Shown: piece after piece, positions 1-7,904 of the stretch
Numbering within the stretch: the stretch's first letter is position 1
How the letters are laid out: the number at the start of each line of letters is the position of its first letter
DNA from: Phenylobacterium sp.
GTDB lineage: Bacteria > Pseudomonadota > Alphaproteobacteria > Caulobacterales > Caulobacteraceae
Assembly: GCF_025351295.1 (NCBI RefSeq)
Contig: NZ_JANXWD010000135.1
Location: forward strand, 1-35,292
Direction of reading: 5' to 3'
Length of the DNA: 35,292 nt
Notes under the pieces: generated by a model
Database searches by the model: none
Seen by the model: the letters and a program-made list of their open reading frames with translations, nothing else
Told to the model about the DNA's origin: nothing
Translations under genes and position numbers: made by a program

Positions 1-104
1 CCTCATGGAAGCATACCCCATCAGCGCCCGCGGCTGAGCGGGCTTCGGCTGACGTACGCAATGTAGGCCGCAGGGGTTTCAGAACCGTTGTGCGGCAGGA
101 CGTC
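1..104. other. Left edge, no clear gene
   Basis: A short open stretch at positions 2-37 on the plus strand ends in TGA and encodes LMEAYPISARG. It could be the last codons of a gene cut by the window edge, but it is too short to assign. A weak GC hairpin (GCCCGC/GCGGGC, 26-43) overlaps that stop codon and could help end transcription. Nothing else is visible before the convergent PEP-CTERM gene. Confidence 0.25.
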
Positions 105-863
105 TCAGGCTGGGGCGCGGCGGCGGAGCGCGGCGCCCAGCAGGCCGAAGCCCAGCAGGCTGAGCGCCCAGGCCGACGGCTCCGGCACGCCGGGCGTGGA
201 CTGCACCAGGATGTTGTCCAGGTAGCCGGCGTCGGCGCCGCTGACCCCGAAGGTGTCGAACAGCACGGTGCTGTAGCCCGGGGTGGGCGCGCCGGCGCAG
301 GGGCCGTTGTCGCCGCAGAACGCCAGGCCGCTGGCCAGGGTCGCGCCGTCCAGCTTCACGCCGAAGGTCTGGGCGCCGTAGTCCAGCAGGATGTCGACGC
401 GGTGCTTGGTGTCACGGCTGAACGTGCCGATGTTGGTGAAGCCGCTGGTAATGGCGCGGATGGCGTTGGTGTTGGCGTCGACGTCGATGCCGCCGGTGAA
501 GCCGAGCAGGCTGGGGCCGATGGCGGAGAACTGCCAGCCCCGATCCGCGGTGCTGTGGGTCAGCAGGATGTCGGCGCTGACCGTGACCTTGGCGATGCCG
601 GAAGGGTTGGTGTGATAGGGGCCGCTCTGGCCGCCGGCCAGCGCGCCGGTGATCTTGGCCGATTGCACGCCGTCGATCGGCATCCCGTCGTCCACCATGA
701 CCGCGCTGCCGCTGCCGAACGTGCTCCAGCCGTTCTGGCCGCCGAGCAAGCCGGTGCTGTAGGTCGGGGCCTCGAAATCGGTCTGGTAGATGATGGTCGC
801 GTGAGCGGCCGAGGTCATGAGCAGGGCGGCGGTGGTGGCCGCGAGGCCGGCGACGAGACGCAT
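105..863 (-). CDS. PEPxxWA-CTERM sorting domain protein
   Basis: A 252-residue secreted protein of unknown specific role. The N-terminus is a Sec signal peptide: basic start, hydrophobic core around residues 5-18, Ala-rich end near AHA. The middle is a beta-rich, jelly-roll-like extracellular region with a Cys pair in the CGDNGPC segment. The C-terminus has the tripartite sorting signal: PEPSAWA, a hydrophobic helix (LSLLGFGLLGAAL), then RRR. In this family an exosortase recognises the tail in the inner membrane and the protein is exported or anchored, usually with exopolysaccharide. No exosortase is in this window. The ATG at 863 has a good ribosome site (GGGGGAG, 7 bases upstream). A TTAACCAT sequence at 888-895 upstream resembles a CtrA half-site. 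The sorting class is secure; substrate and function are unknown. Confidence 0.9.
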   Translation of the reverse strand: MRLVAGLAATTAALLMTSAAHATIIYQTDFEAPTYSTGLLGGQNGWSTFGSGSAVMVDDGMPIDGVQSAKITGALAGGQSGPYHTNPSGIAKVTVSADILLTHSTADRGWQFSAIGPSLLGFTGGIDVDANTNAIRAITSGFTNIGTFSRDTKHRVDILLDYGAQTFGVKLDGATLASGLAFCGDNGPCAGAPTPGYSTVLFDTFGVSGADAGYLDNILVQSTPGVPEPSAWALSLLGFGLLGAALRRRAPA

Positions 864-964
864 GGCGTAACTCCCCCAGAGGCAGTGTTAACCATCCTGG
901 CCACAGGTTGAAGGAACAATGTTCGGCTTTCACCTGAGAGGGGAATTCCTGGATAGGGCTCGCC

Positions 965-2035
965 TCAGACGGGAACGCCGCCGGCCAGCCAGTCCAGCAA
1001 CTGGGCGTTGAGCTCGCGCGGGTAGGTGTGGCTGAGGTCGTCGAACTCACGGTAGGCGACCTGGGCGCCGGCGGCGGTGAGCGCCCGGGCGGCGGCGCGG
1101 GCCTGGGCGACCGGGAACATCCAGTCGAGCGCCCCGTGGGCGATGTGGACCGGCAGGCCGGCGACCCGTTCGGCGTCGGCCATCTGGGCCAGCATCGGGT
1201 GGAAGGCGGCCGACACCGGGGCCAGGTGGGTGAACGGCGAGCCGGCCTCCAGCCCCGACACATAGGTGAAGGTCCCGCCGTCGCTCATGCCGGTGAGTAA
1301 GAGCCGCGCGGGGTCGACGGTCCAGCGCGCCCGGACCTGGTCCAGGATATGGGCGAGGTTGGGGGTGTCGAGGTCCTCGCCCATCAGCGCCCAGGTGTCG
1401 CCGGTGGCGGTGGGGGCCACCAGGATGGCGCCGCGGGCGCGGGCGTCGCGCAGCCAGCTCCACAGGAAGCCGCGGCCGTTCCCCGCGCCGCCGTGCAGGG
1501 CCATCACCAGCGGGTGGGCGACCTCGGCGGAATAGGTTTCCGGCACGTAGAGCGAGAAGCCGCCGCGCGAACCGGGCGCGTTGTCGACGTGGAAGACACC
1601 GGTGTCGGGACGGACCTGGGCGAGGCGGGCCAGGAGGTCGGCGTCCTGCCGGTGGGCGGGGTCAAGGAAAGCGCGACTGACCGGCGGCAGGACCGGGCAC
1701 AGCCGATAGAGCGCCTCCTGGGCGCGAGGCAGCTGGCCCAGGGCGCGGTAGGCGGCGCGCAGGTCGTCAGGGCCGGCGGCGCGCAGGCCCTCGAAGGCGG
1801 CGAGCACCGCGTCGCTGGCGGCGGCCAGGGCGGTGCGAAGATCGGCCAGGCCGTCGGGCCAGGCCTCCAGGCGCGGGCGGACCTCGCGCAGGGCGGCGTC
1901 GGGCTCGCCCACAGCGGCCAGTACGGCCGGCAGGTCGGGCGGGTGCAGGTAGCGCGCCACGAAGCCCGCCGACTCCAGGGCGTGAAGCAGCGGCGGCACC
2001 ACCGCCATGAGATCTTCGAGCGCTGGGTCGTCCAA
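965..2035 (-). CDS. Alpha/beta hydrolase (PHB depolymerase / phospholipase-like esterase)
   Basis: A predicted serine esterase of about 356 residues with an alpha/beta hydrolase fold in its C-terminal half. Numbered from the chosen start, the oxyanion HGGAGNG loop follows the LVMALHGG strand (about 180), the nucleophile is S251 in GMSDGG, and D304 (HGALDWMF) and H336 (LSHTYP) complete the triad. The first 145 residues are helical and unrecognised, perhaps a lid or partner-binding region. The reading frame is open to a TTG at 2125, but that codon has no ribosome site. The TTG at 2035 has GGAG 6 bases upstream, and an ATG lies at 2008. I prefer 2035, which leaves about 100 bp before the divergent gene at 2134. 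There is no clear signal peptide. The substrate is unknown; related families act on polyhydroxybutyrate or feruloyl esters. Confidence 0.85.
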   Translation of the reverse strand: MDDPALEDLMAVVPPLLHALESAGFVARYLHPPDLPAVLAAVGEPDAALREVRPRLEAWPDGLADLRTALAAASDAVLAAFEGLRAAGPDDLRAAYRALGQLPRAQEALYRLCPVLPPVSRAFLDPAHRQDADLLARLAQVRPDTGVFHVDNAPGSRGGFSLYVPETYSAEVAHPLVMALHGGAGNGRGFLWSWLRDARARGAILVAPTATGDTWALMGEDLDTPNLAHILDQVRARWTVDPARLLLTGMSDGGTFTYVSGLEAGSPFTHLAPVSAAFHPMLAQMADAERVAGLPVHIAHGALDWMFPVAQARAAARALTAAGAQVAYREFDDLSHTYPRELNAQLLDWLAGGVPV

Positions 2036-2133
2036 GGCAGGCTCCGGTTGCAGAGCGATCGTGCCTGCCCGCGGCGGCCGCGTCCACGCCGGTCCGGCTG
2101 GCGACGGCCGCGCGAACCGGGTCAAGATGGGGC

Positions 2134-2406
2134 ATGAGTGCGCCGCCGCCGTCCGTCTTCATCGTCACCCTGGAGGGGGTGGAGGCCGGGACGCGCCTGA
2201 CGGCCCTGGCGTTCGTGCGCGCCGCCGACGGCGCGGCGGCGGAGGCGGCCGGGGTGCGGGAGCTGGCGGACCTGGGCTGGAGCGCGATCGTGGCGCTGCG
2301 GCACGGTGAGGTGGTCGACGCCGAGGCCATGCCGGCGGATTTCGCCGGCGCGATGGAGACTATGTCCCGCTATGGGACGGCGCTGATCATCTACGACGCG
2401 CCGTAA
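2134..2406 (+). CDS. Hypothetical protein, 90 aa
   Basis: A small unrecognised protein. It begins with a beta-strand segment (SVFIVTLEGVEAG), has an Ala-rich helical middle and ends in GTALIIYDAP, which suggests a compact alpha/beta fold. No signal peptide, transmembrane segment or metal motif is visible. The ATG at 2134 has a purine-rich stretch (AAGATGGGG) just upstream. It is divergent from the hydrolase gene, and a perfect hairpin follows its stop codon. Codon use matches its neighbours. It is likely a real gene but no function can be given. Confidence 0.65.
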   Translation: MSAPPPSVFIVTLEGVEAGTRLTALAFVRAADGAAAEAAGVRELADLGWSAIVALRHGEVVDAEAMPADFAGAMETMSRYGTALIIYDAP

Positions 2407-2411
2407 GACGA

Positions 2412-2437
2412 CGGCCCCTGCCCGGAGGCAGGGGCCG
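2412..2437. terminator. Bidirectional hairpin terminator between convergent genes
   Basis: A perfect 11-bp stem (CGGCCCCTGCC / GGCAGGGGCCG) with a 4-base loop lies between the stop codons of the gene ending at 2406 and the convergent PEP-CTERM gene ending at 2462. There is no long T tract, so termination efficiency is uncertain. Confidence 0.65.
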
Positions 2438-2461
2438 CGCGGCGATCAGGCCGTGAGGCGA

Positions 2462-3088
2462 TCAGGCCGTAACGAGCGTCCGGCGGCGGCGCAGCACGAC
2501 GCCGGCCGAGCCGAAGCCCAGGATCATCATCGCCCAGCTGGCCGGTTCCGGCACCCCGGCGACGGCCGGCCCGGTGACGCTGACGTTGTCGAGGATGGCG
2601 TCGGTGTTGTCGGCCACGGTGGTGACCGCGAAGGTCACCTTGTCCGCGCCGGTGCCCACGAAGCTGAAGCCGTAGCTGCCGAAGGTGGTGTCGGCGTTGT
2701 TGTTGGCGGTGACCGTGTAGCTGTTGCTGACCCCGCCCGCCGAAACGTTCAGCAGATTGGTCCCGCCGCCGAAGGCGCCGGCGTTGAAGGTCAGGCTGTA
2801 CATCTGGCCGACCACGGTGGCGAAGGTCTGGCTGAGGGCGTTGAGACCCGAGGTGTTGCCGTCGCCGAAGGCCACGAAGTGGTTGCTGCTGAGCGACGGC
2901 TCGGAGCCGGTCACGCCGCAGCACGGGCCGTAGGCGGCGGCCGTGTTGGTGTGGGTGTTGCCGGTCACCCCGAAAGCGCCGAGGCCGCTCTCGAAATCAC
3001 CGCCGGCGACCAGCTCGGCCGCGCCGGCCGAACCGGCCAGACCGGCGAACAGCATCGCCGCCGCGGCGGTGGACGCGAACTTGAACAT
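2462..3088 (-). CDS. PEPxxWA-CTERM sorting domain protein
   Basis: A second exosortase-target protein, about 208 residues. It has a signal peptide (MFKFASTAAAAMLFAGLAG, ending near GAA), a beta-rich body beginning LVAGGDFESG that resembles carbohydrate-binding jelly-roll modules of the DUF642 type, a CC pair (YGPCCGVTG), and the tail VPEPASWAMMILGFG followed by RRRR. The start is fixed at 3088 by an AGGAGAG ribosome site 7-8 bases upstream; an in-frame upstream ATG adds 18 residues that would disrupt the signal peptide. It is not a close copy of the PEP-CTERM protein at 105-863, so the two are not a recent duplication. Both probably use the same exosortase, encoded elsewhere. The exact function is unknown. 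Confidence 0.9.
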   Translation of the reverse strand: MFKFASTAAAAMLFAGLAGSAGAAELVAGGDFESGLGAFGVTGNTHTNTAAAYGPCCGVTGSEPSLSSNHFVAFGDGNTSGLNALSQTFATVVGQMYSLTFNAGAFGGGTNLLNVSAGGVSNSYTVTANNNADTTFGSYGFSFVGTGADKVTFAVTTVADNTDAILDNVSVTGPAVAGVPEPASWAMMILGFGSAGVVLRRRRTLVTA

Positions 3089-3243
3089 AAACTCTCTCCT
3101 GAACTCGAAAACGCAGACGTCCCCGCGCCGTGCACGAATCATGCCCGACCTCGCAGGCTCAACCTCCGGCCAGGGCGGTGGTTCCGGGGACTGGCGAGAT
3201 AAGTTGCGCGGCGCCCAAAGGCAAGGTCCGGCCCCCGTCCGCT

Positions 3244-4182
3244 TCAGCCCGCCGCCGCCATGGGCGGGGCGTCGGCCGTGGCGATCACCCGGGCGATCTC
3301 TGCGATGAGGGCGGTCGGCGAGATGGGCTTTGCGACCACGCCATCCATGCCCGCCGCCCGGTACTGGGCCTGCCAGTGGCCGTCCTTGTGGCGGACCCGC
3401 AGGTTCATCACCTCCGAGCGGGTCGGGTCGGCCAGCATCCGGTGGAAGGCGGCCAGCATGGCCTCAGTGTCGTTGTCGGGGTGATGGGAACCCCATCGCG
3501 AGACCCCGACCATCTCGTCGGGCCGATAGCCGGTCATGGCGAAACAGGCCGGGGAGATATACTGGCGCACCCCGTTCAGGTCGGTCCGCGTGAGGACGTC
3601 GGTCACGGTCTCCGTGAGGATCTCATAGTCGCGCAGGCTGGCGTTCAGGCGCCGGTGGGCCTCCTGCGCCGAGGGGGTGTCGATGGCGCGCCCGATGCCG
3701 AAGGCCAGGCTCAGGACCAGCAGTGACCCGATCGAGGTGAACTCCGGCCAGGGGCGGCCGTCGGCCAGGGCGATCACCGCCAGGGCGCCCATGGATGGCG
3801 CCGCGCCGGCGACCAGGAACACCACCGGGACATTGTGGAACAGCAGGACGCAAACCGAGCCTACGGCCAGGACGACGATGACCCCGGCCGTCCGGCCGAT
3901 CGTCGATCCGGTGCTCAAGAACAGCACCGCGAGCACCAGCCAGCAGGCGTTCGTGGCGATGTAGCTGAAGGTGAAGCTGAGCCGCGCGGCGCTCTCACCG
4001 GCGCGCGGGGTGCGCGGTGTCGGGTGGCGAGCCAGCCCCAGGCCTCGAATCCGACCGCCGCGATGCCCCAGGCCAGGCAAGTCGCCCGCGGGCAGGAGCA
4101 GCAGCGCCAGGGCCGCCGCCAGGGCGCTCAGGACCATCTTGACCGGGATCACCGGATGGATGGCCACGGCGGCTTCATCCAT
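3244..4182 (-). pseudogene. Decayed hybrid sensor histidine kinase (PAS plus receiver tail only)
   Basis: The frame encodes hydrophobic membrane segments, a PAS domain (TVTDVLTRTDLNGVRQYIS to RVRHKDGHW), then immediately AQYRAAGMDGVVAKPIS, which is the last alpha/beta unit of a response-regulator receiver with its conserved KP. The linker, HisKA box, ATPase domain and first two thirds of the receiver are missing, and the join (near 3367-3375) is in frame. Between about 4000 and 4087 the annotated frame reads as low-quality Gly/Arg-rich sequence, while the next frame gives a sensible membrane segment (CLAWGIAAVGFEAWGWLA). Two compensating indels have therefore probably scrambled one transmembrane helix. 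The ATG at 4182 is chosen because the protein-like sequence starts at MDEAAVAI; the frame is open to 4248. The protein cannot be a kinase. It may be a relic, or a residual PAS membrane protein. Confidence 0.75.
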
Positions 4183-4337
4183 GACCAAGGCGAAGGTCGG
4201 GGCCTGGCGGGTCCCGCCGTTCAGATCGCCGACGTCGTGCTGAAGCATTGGCGACAGGACGCCCGCCGGCCGTGATCAGATCGCTAAGATCGCCTGCGAC
4301 ATAGTCGCCGCGCCGCGCGCCGCCGGGGACTTCACCG

Positions 4338-5015
4338 TCAGACCTCGGCCCACATCCTGAGCAGGTTGTTGTAGGTCCCGGCCAGCGCCACGACCTGGGG
4401 ATCGGCCTGGCCCACCGTCAGGCTCAGCGCCTGGATGGTGTTGTCGAGGTCGTGCAGCAGGGTGCGCCGTTCGTCGGAGCGGACCATCGACTGGGCCCAG
4501 AAGAACGAGCTCCACCGCGCGCCGCGGGTGATCGGGGCGACCCGGTGCAGGCTGGAGGCCGGATAGAGGATAAGGTCGCCGGCCGGCAGCTTCACCGCGT
4601 GCTCGCCATAGGCGTCCTCCACGATCAGCTCGCCGCCGTCGTAGTCGGCCGGATCGGTCAGGAACAGGGTGCAGGAGATGTCCGTGCGGAAACGGACCGG
4701 CCCCGCGAAGCGGATGGCGTTGTCCACGTGGGTGTCGAAGGCCTGGCCCACGTCGTAGCGGTTGAACAGCGGCGGGAACACGCGAAGTGGCAGGGCCGCC
4801 GAGACGAAAGGTGGGTTTCGTCCCAACGACCCCAGGATGAGGTCGCCCAGCTCGCGGGCGACATCGCTCTCCTCCGGGACCTGCAGGTTGCGCTTGGCCC
4901 GGGCCGATTGTTCGCCCGCCGTGGCGCGCCCATCGACCCAGGACGCGGCGGACAGCTTCGCCCGGCAGGTCGCCACCTGGTCGGGGGTCAGGACGCCTTT
5001 GACGTGCAACAGCAT
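4338..5015 (-). CDS. ybiX: PKHD-type Fe(II)/2-oxoglutarate dioxygenase (PiuC/YbiX family)
   Basis: A 225-residue iron- and 2-oxoglutarate-dependent hydroxylase, full length for the PiuC/YbiX family. Iron ligands are visible as H96 and D98 in DTHVDNA and H157 in SSLHRVAP; R167 in TRGARWSS is the expected 2-oxoglutarate-binding Arg. The N-terminus [14 protein letters not shown] matches the usual family start. In many proteobacteria this gene sits beside a TonB-dependent catecholate siderophore receptor, as it does here: the receptor is encoded just upstream on the same strand. The substrate is not established; a role in iron acquisition under Fur control is inferred from this pairing. A 250-bp gap with an inverted-repeat element separates the two genes. 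Confidence 0.93.
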   Translation of the reverse strand: MLLHVKGVLTPDQVATCRAKLSAASWVDGRATAGEQSARAKRNLQVPEESDVARELGDLILGSLGRNPPFVSAALPLRVFPPLFNRYDVGQAFDTHVDNAIRFAGPVRFRTDISCTLFLTDPADYDGGELIVEDAYGEHAVKLPAGDLILYPASSLHRVAPITRGARWSSFFWAQSMVRSDERRTLLHDLDNTIQALSLTVGQADPQVVALAGTYNNLLRMWAEV

Positions 5016-5063
5016 GCGGCAACCTTAGGCTGGATCGGCATCCCGCGGCGCCGACGATTTCGC

Positions 5064-5216
5064 GCCCCTTCCTCCTCGATGGAGGAAGGGCAGGGATGGT
5101 GGTGAGTGCAGGGCGATGGGGCGAGGACATGGGTCGGCGCCGACGTCTGCGTTCTGCATCGTCTCAGCGGTCACACCACCACCCCTTCCCCTCCTCCATC
5201 GAGGAGGAGGGACGCC
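5064..5216. repeat. Nested inverted-repeat element between siderophore receptor and dioxygenase genes
   Basis: Two short hairpins (CTTCCTCC/GGAGGAAG near 5068-5090 and CCTCCTC/GAGGAGG near 5192-5212) frame arms that can pair with each other over CCTTCCTCCTCGATGGAGG-type sequence. The layout of two outer stem-loops joined by a complementary interior resembles the other intergenic elements at 12167, 15424 and 22361. It lies inside a probable two-gene operon and could fold in the transcript. Confidence 0.6.
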
Positions 5217-5263
5217 AGGCCGGGTGAACACCGCTGAATAGTCTGCCATCCGAGTCGGCCGAT

Positions 5264-7762
5264 CTAGAACACCGCCCCCGCGGACAGGATCACCGTGCGG
5301 CCGGCGGCGGGCGCCGCGCGGTTGCCGAAGATCTGGGTGTAGTTGGTGCGGTCGGCGAGGTTGTAGAGGTTCACCGCGAACCGGTAGGCGCCGATCTTGT
5401 AGGCCACATAGGCGTCGAGGGTGACGCTGTGCGGGACCTGCGAGAGCCGCAGCGCGGTCTGGCTGGCGCGGTCGTTGAAGGAGACGCTGCGGGCCGTGTA
5501 GCCCACCGGCGTCTTGGACTGGTAGGTCACGTCGCCGCCGGCCGATAGGCCATCGACCAAGGCCGAGAAGTCGTAGGTGGTGAAGAAGGTCGCCGAGGTC
5601 TTCGGCACGAAGGTCACCTGGCGTCCGACCGCGATCTGGTTGAGCACCGGGATCGCCGTCGTGACGCCCACCGGGCAGACGATGCCGGTCGGCGTGCCGG
5701 TCGCGGTGGCCGCCGCCACGGCGCAGTTGGTGAACGACTCCTTGATCCTGGCGTGGAGGTAGCTGTAGCCGGCGCTGACCGTCCAGGCGGGGGTGATCCG
5801 GCCCGACAGGCCCAGTTCGATGCCCTTGACCTGCTGACGCTCGCCAGACTGAGCCTGCAGGAAACCGGTGGCCGGGTCGACCTGCAGGGCGTTGTCCTTC
5901 TTGATGTCGAACACCGAGGCGGTGACGGCCAGCTGGGTGTGGGGGACCGCGAACTTGGCGCCCGCTTCCCAGATGCGGCTGTTCTCGGGGGCGAGGTCCT
6001 TGGTGGTGACGGCCAGCGCCGCGCCGGCGCCGACGATGGAGGTGCCCTGCGGGGTCTGCGACCTGCCCCAGGAGACGTAGTAGGTCTGGTCGGGGGTCGG
6101 CTCGAACACGCCGCTGATGCGCGGGCTCTTCAGCGTCGACTTCACCTTGATGTCGGCGCTGCTGTTGTTGAAGAACAGCGACTGCAGCTCGGCGGTGTAG
6201 CGGTCCAGGCGGTAGCTGCCGATGATCGAGAGCCGGTCGGAGACGAACAGCCGGTCGGTCAGGAACACGCCGGCGTCGGTGGATTCGCCGCGGCTCTTCT
6301 CGGTGGCCGTGCCCAGGGTGTTGGTGGAGACGGTGACGCCGTTGACCACGGTCGTGCAGTTGGCGGTCCCGACGCAGGCGATGTTCGAGCCGGGGACGGC
6401 CCGGAACACCTGGTAGCCGGCCGGGAAGTTCGGGTTGGGATTGACCAGCGGCCGTGGGATCGCCGGCCGGGTCAGCAAGCCGGGCGGCAGGGCGTAGGCG
6501 AAGATCACCTTGGTGTTTTCCTGCCGCGACAGGTCGGCGCCCAGGATCAACTGGTTCTTGAAGCCGCCGATGTCGTAGTCGATCCGCGCGGTGGTGATGT
6601 TCTGCAGGCCCCAGGCGTCGGAGTCGTAGGGACCCTGGCCGCCGTTGCCGCCGAACGGCTCGGTGGCCGGGTTGCCGTCGAACAGCGCCGCGGTGCAGGC
6701 GGCGGTGCACTGGTCCAGGGTCGAGTACTGGAAGTAGCGGTTGTAGCTGCCATAGCGGGTGTCGGAGTTCAGGCTGATCTTGTCGTTGACCTTGTGCGCC
6801 AGGCGCACGGTCAGGATGTCGGCGTCGTTGCGGTCGACGTCGTTCAGGTAGCCGGTGAAGGTGGAACGCTCCACGCCAACGCCGTATTCGCTGGCCGGTT
6901 TGGCGACGATGTCGCCGGGCCGCTGGACGATGACGATGCCGTAGTCGGGGCGGCCCTTGCTGTGCTGGTGCAGGTAGCTGACCGAGGCGGTGGTGTCGGT
7001 CCCGATGCCGGTGGCCAGGGTCACGGCCGTGCCCCAACGCTTCGTGTAGATGTGGTCGCGGTCGACCACGCCGGTGTCGTTGGCCATCAGGCTGAGGCGG
7101 ACGGCGGTGGTCGCGCCCAGCTTGTGGTTGATGTCGCCCAGCGCGCGATAGTAGTCGCCGTTGCCGAGGTAGCCGTCGACGCCGACGAAGTCCTCGAGCC
7201 GCGGGCGCTTGGAGATGGTGTTGATCGCGCCGCCCGTCGTGCCGCGGCCGAACATCGCGCCGGACGGGCCCTTGAGGACCTGGACCTCCTCGTAGTTGAA
7301 GCTGTCGCGGGTGTAGGCGCCGAAGTCGCGCAAGCCGTCGATGTAGACGTCGTCCTTGGCGTCGAAGCCGCGGATCTTGAACTGGTCGCCCGAGAGGGTT
7401 CCCCCTTCGCCGATCGCGATGGTGATGCCGGGCACGTTGCGCAGCGCCTGCTCCAGGCTGGTGACGCCCTGGGCCTTCAGCTGGACGGCGCCGATGACGC
7501 TGATCGCCTGCGGGGTGTCCTGCACGGTGGTCAGCATGGTGTTGAGGCCGGTGTCGACGTCGAGCGGGTTTCGTTTGCCCTCGACATAGACCGGGGAGAC
7601 CTGGGTGGCGGCGTCGGCATCGTCGGTGGCCGTGGCCTCGGCCGCCAGGGCGGGATGGAAGGCGCCCAGCGCCGCGGCCCCGGCCATCGCCGCCAGCCGA
7701 CCGGACCCGACCGCCGTTCGCGGCCTCGCATAGGCCTTCACCCCAACCGAACCGCCCCGCAC
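5264..7762 (-). CDS. TonB-dependent siderophore receptor (Fiu-like)
   Basis: An outer-membrane transporter of about 832 residues for ferric siderophores, probably catecholate type. A long signal peptide (ending near PALAAEA) is followed by a TonB-box-like VYVEGKR segment. The plug domain has DTPQAISVIG, LRNVPGI, QFKIRGFDAKDDVYIDG and the VLKGPSGAMFGRGTTGG motif, and a 22-strand-type barrel ends in a terminal Phe (SAGAVF). The frame is open to a TTG at 7831, but that codon lies inside a Fur-box-like palindrome. The GTG at 7762 has AGGAG 7 bases upstream and is a better start. The barrel has several Cys-containing loops (CTAACTAAL). The dioxygenase gene follows on the same strand. Two Fur-like boxes lie upstream, so expression should rise when iron is scarce. 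Confidence 0.94.
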   Translation of the reverse strand: MRGGSVGVKAYARPRTAVGSGRLAAMAGAAALGAFHPALAAEATATDDADAATQVSPVYVEGKRNPLDVDTGLNTMLTTVQDTPQAISVIGAVQLKAQGVTSLEQALRNVPGITIAIGEGGTLSGDQFKIRGFDAKDDVYIDGLRDFGAYTRDSFNYEEVQVLKGPSGAMFGRGTTGGAINTISKRPRLEDFVGVDGYLGNGDYYRALGDINHKLGATTAVRLSLMANDTGVVDRDHIYTKRWGTAVTLATGIGTDTTASVSYLHQHSKGRPDYGIVIVQRPGDIVAKPASEYGVGVERSTFTGYLNDVDRNDADILTVRLAHKVNDKISLNSDTRYGSYNRYFQYSTLDQCTAACTAALFDGNPATEPFGGNGGQGPYDSDAWGLQNITTARIDYDIGGFKNQLILGADLSRQENTKVIFAYALPPGLLTRPAIPRPLVNPNPNFPAGYQVFRAVPGSNIACVGTANCTTVVNGVTVSTNTLGTATEKSRGESTDAGVFLTDRLFVSDRLSIIGSYRLDRYTAELQSLFFNNSSADIKVKSTLKSPRISGVFEPTPDQTYYVSWGRSQTPQGTSIVGAGAALAVTTKDLAPENSRIWEAGAKFAVPHTQLAVTASVFDIKKDNALQVDPATGFLQAQSGERQQVKGIELGLSGRITPAWTVSAGYSYLHARIKESFTNCAVAAATATGTPTGIVCPVGVTTAIPVLNQIAVGRQVTFVPKTSATFFTTYDFSALVDGLSAGGDVTYQSKTPVGYTARSVSFNDRASQTALRLSQVPHSVTLDAYVAYKIGAYRFAVNLYNLADRTNYTQIFGNRAAPAAGRTVILSAGAVF

Positions 7763-7792
7763 GCGCACGCTCCTCGAACCACCGTCTCGTTC

Positions 7793-7809
7793 TTGAGAAT
7801 GGTTCTTAA
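7793..7809 (-). promoter_or_regulatory. Fur-like box upstream of siderophore receptor
   Basis: TTGAGAATGGTTCTTAA is a nearly perfect palindrome built from the TGAGAAT half-site typical of Fur boxes. It lies about 30 bases upstream of the receptor's chosen start at 7762. Confidence 0.7.
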
Positions 7810-7827
7810 TTGCGGGTGAAGGTCTTA

Positions 7828-7845
7828 GCAATGAGAATTAGTTGC
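7828..7845 (-). promoter_or_regulatory. Second Fur-like box upstream of siderophore receptor
   Basis: GCAATGAGAATTAGTTGC has GCAA/TTGC ends and a TGAGAAT core half-site, matching the alphaproteobacterial Fur pattern less well on one side. It covers the out-of-place TTG at 7831, which argues against that codon as a start. Confidence 0.6.
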
Positions 7846-7904
7846 AAACTTGGCCGGCGGTTTGCCGGGCGCACAAGAGGGCTCGCCTTGCGCGAGACGG
7901 AGAG

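Noticed and set aside
90..911. Long plus-strand frame over the first PEP-CTERM gene
   Set aside because: Gly/Arg/Ala-rich antisense of a gene with signal peptide and sorting tail; no family features.
5753..7819. 688-codon open frame on the plus strand opposite the siderophore receptor
   Set aside because: Low-complexity Val/Gly/Asp composition typical of antisense in GC-rich DNA; the receptor frame has all family motifs.
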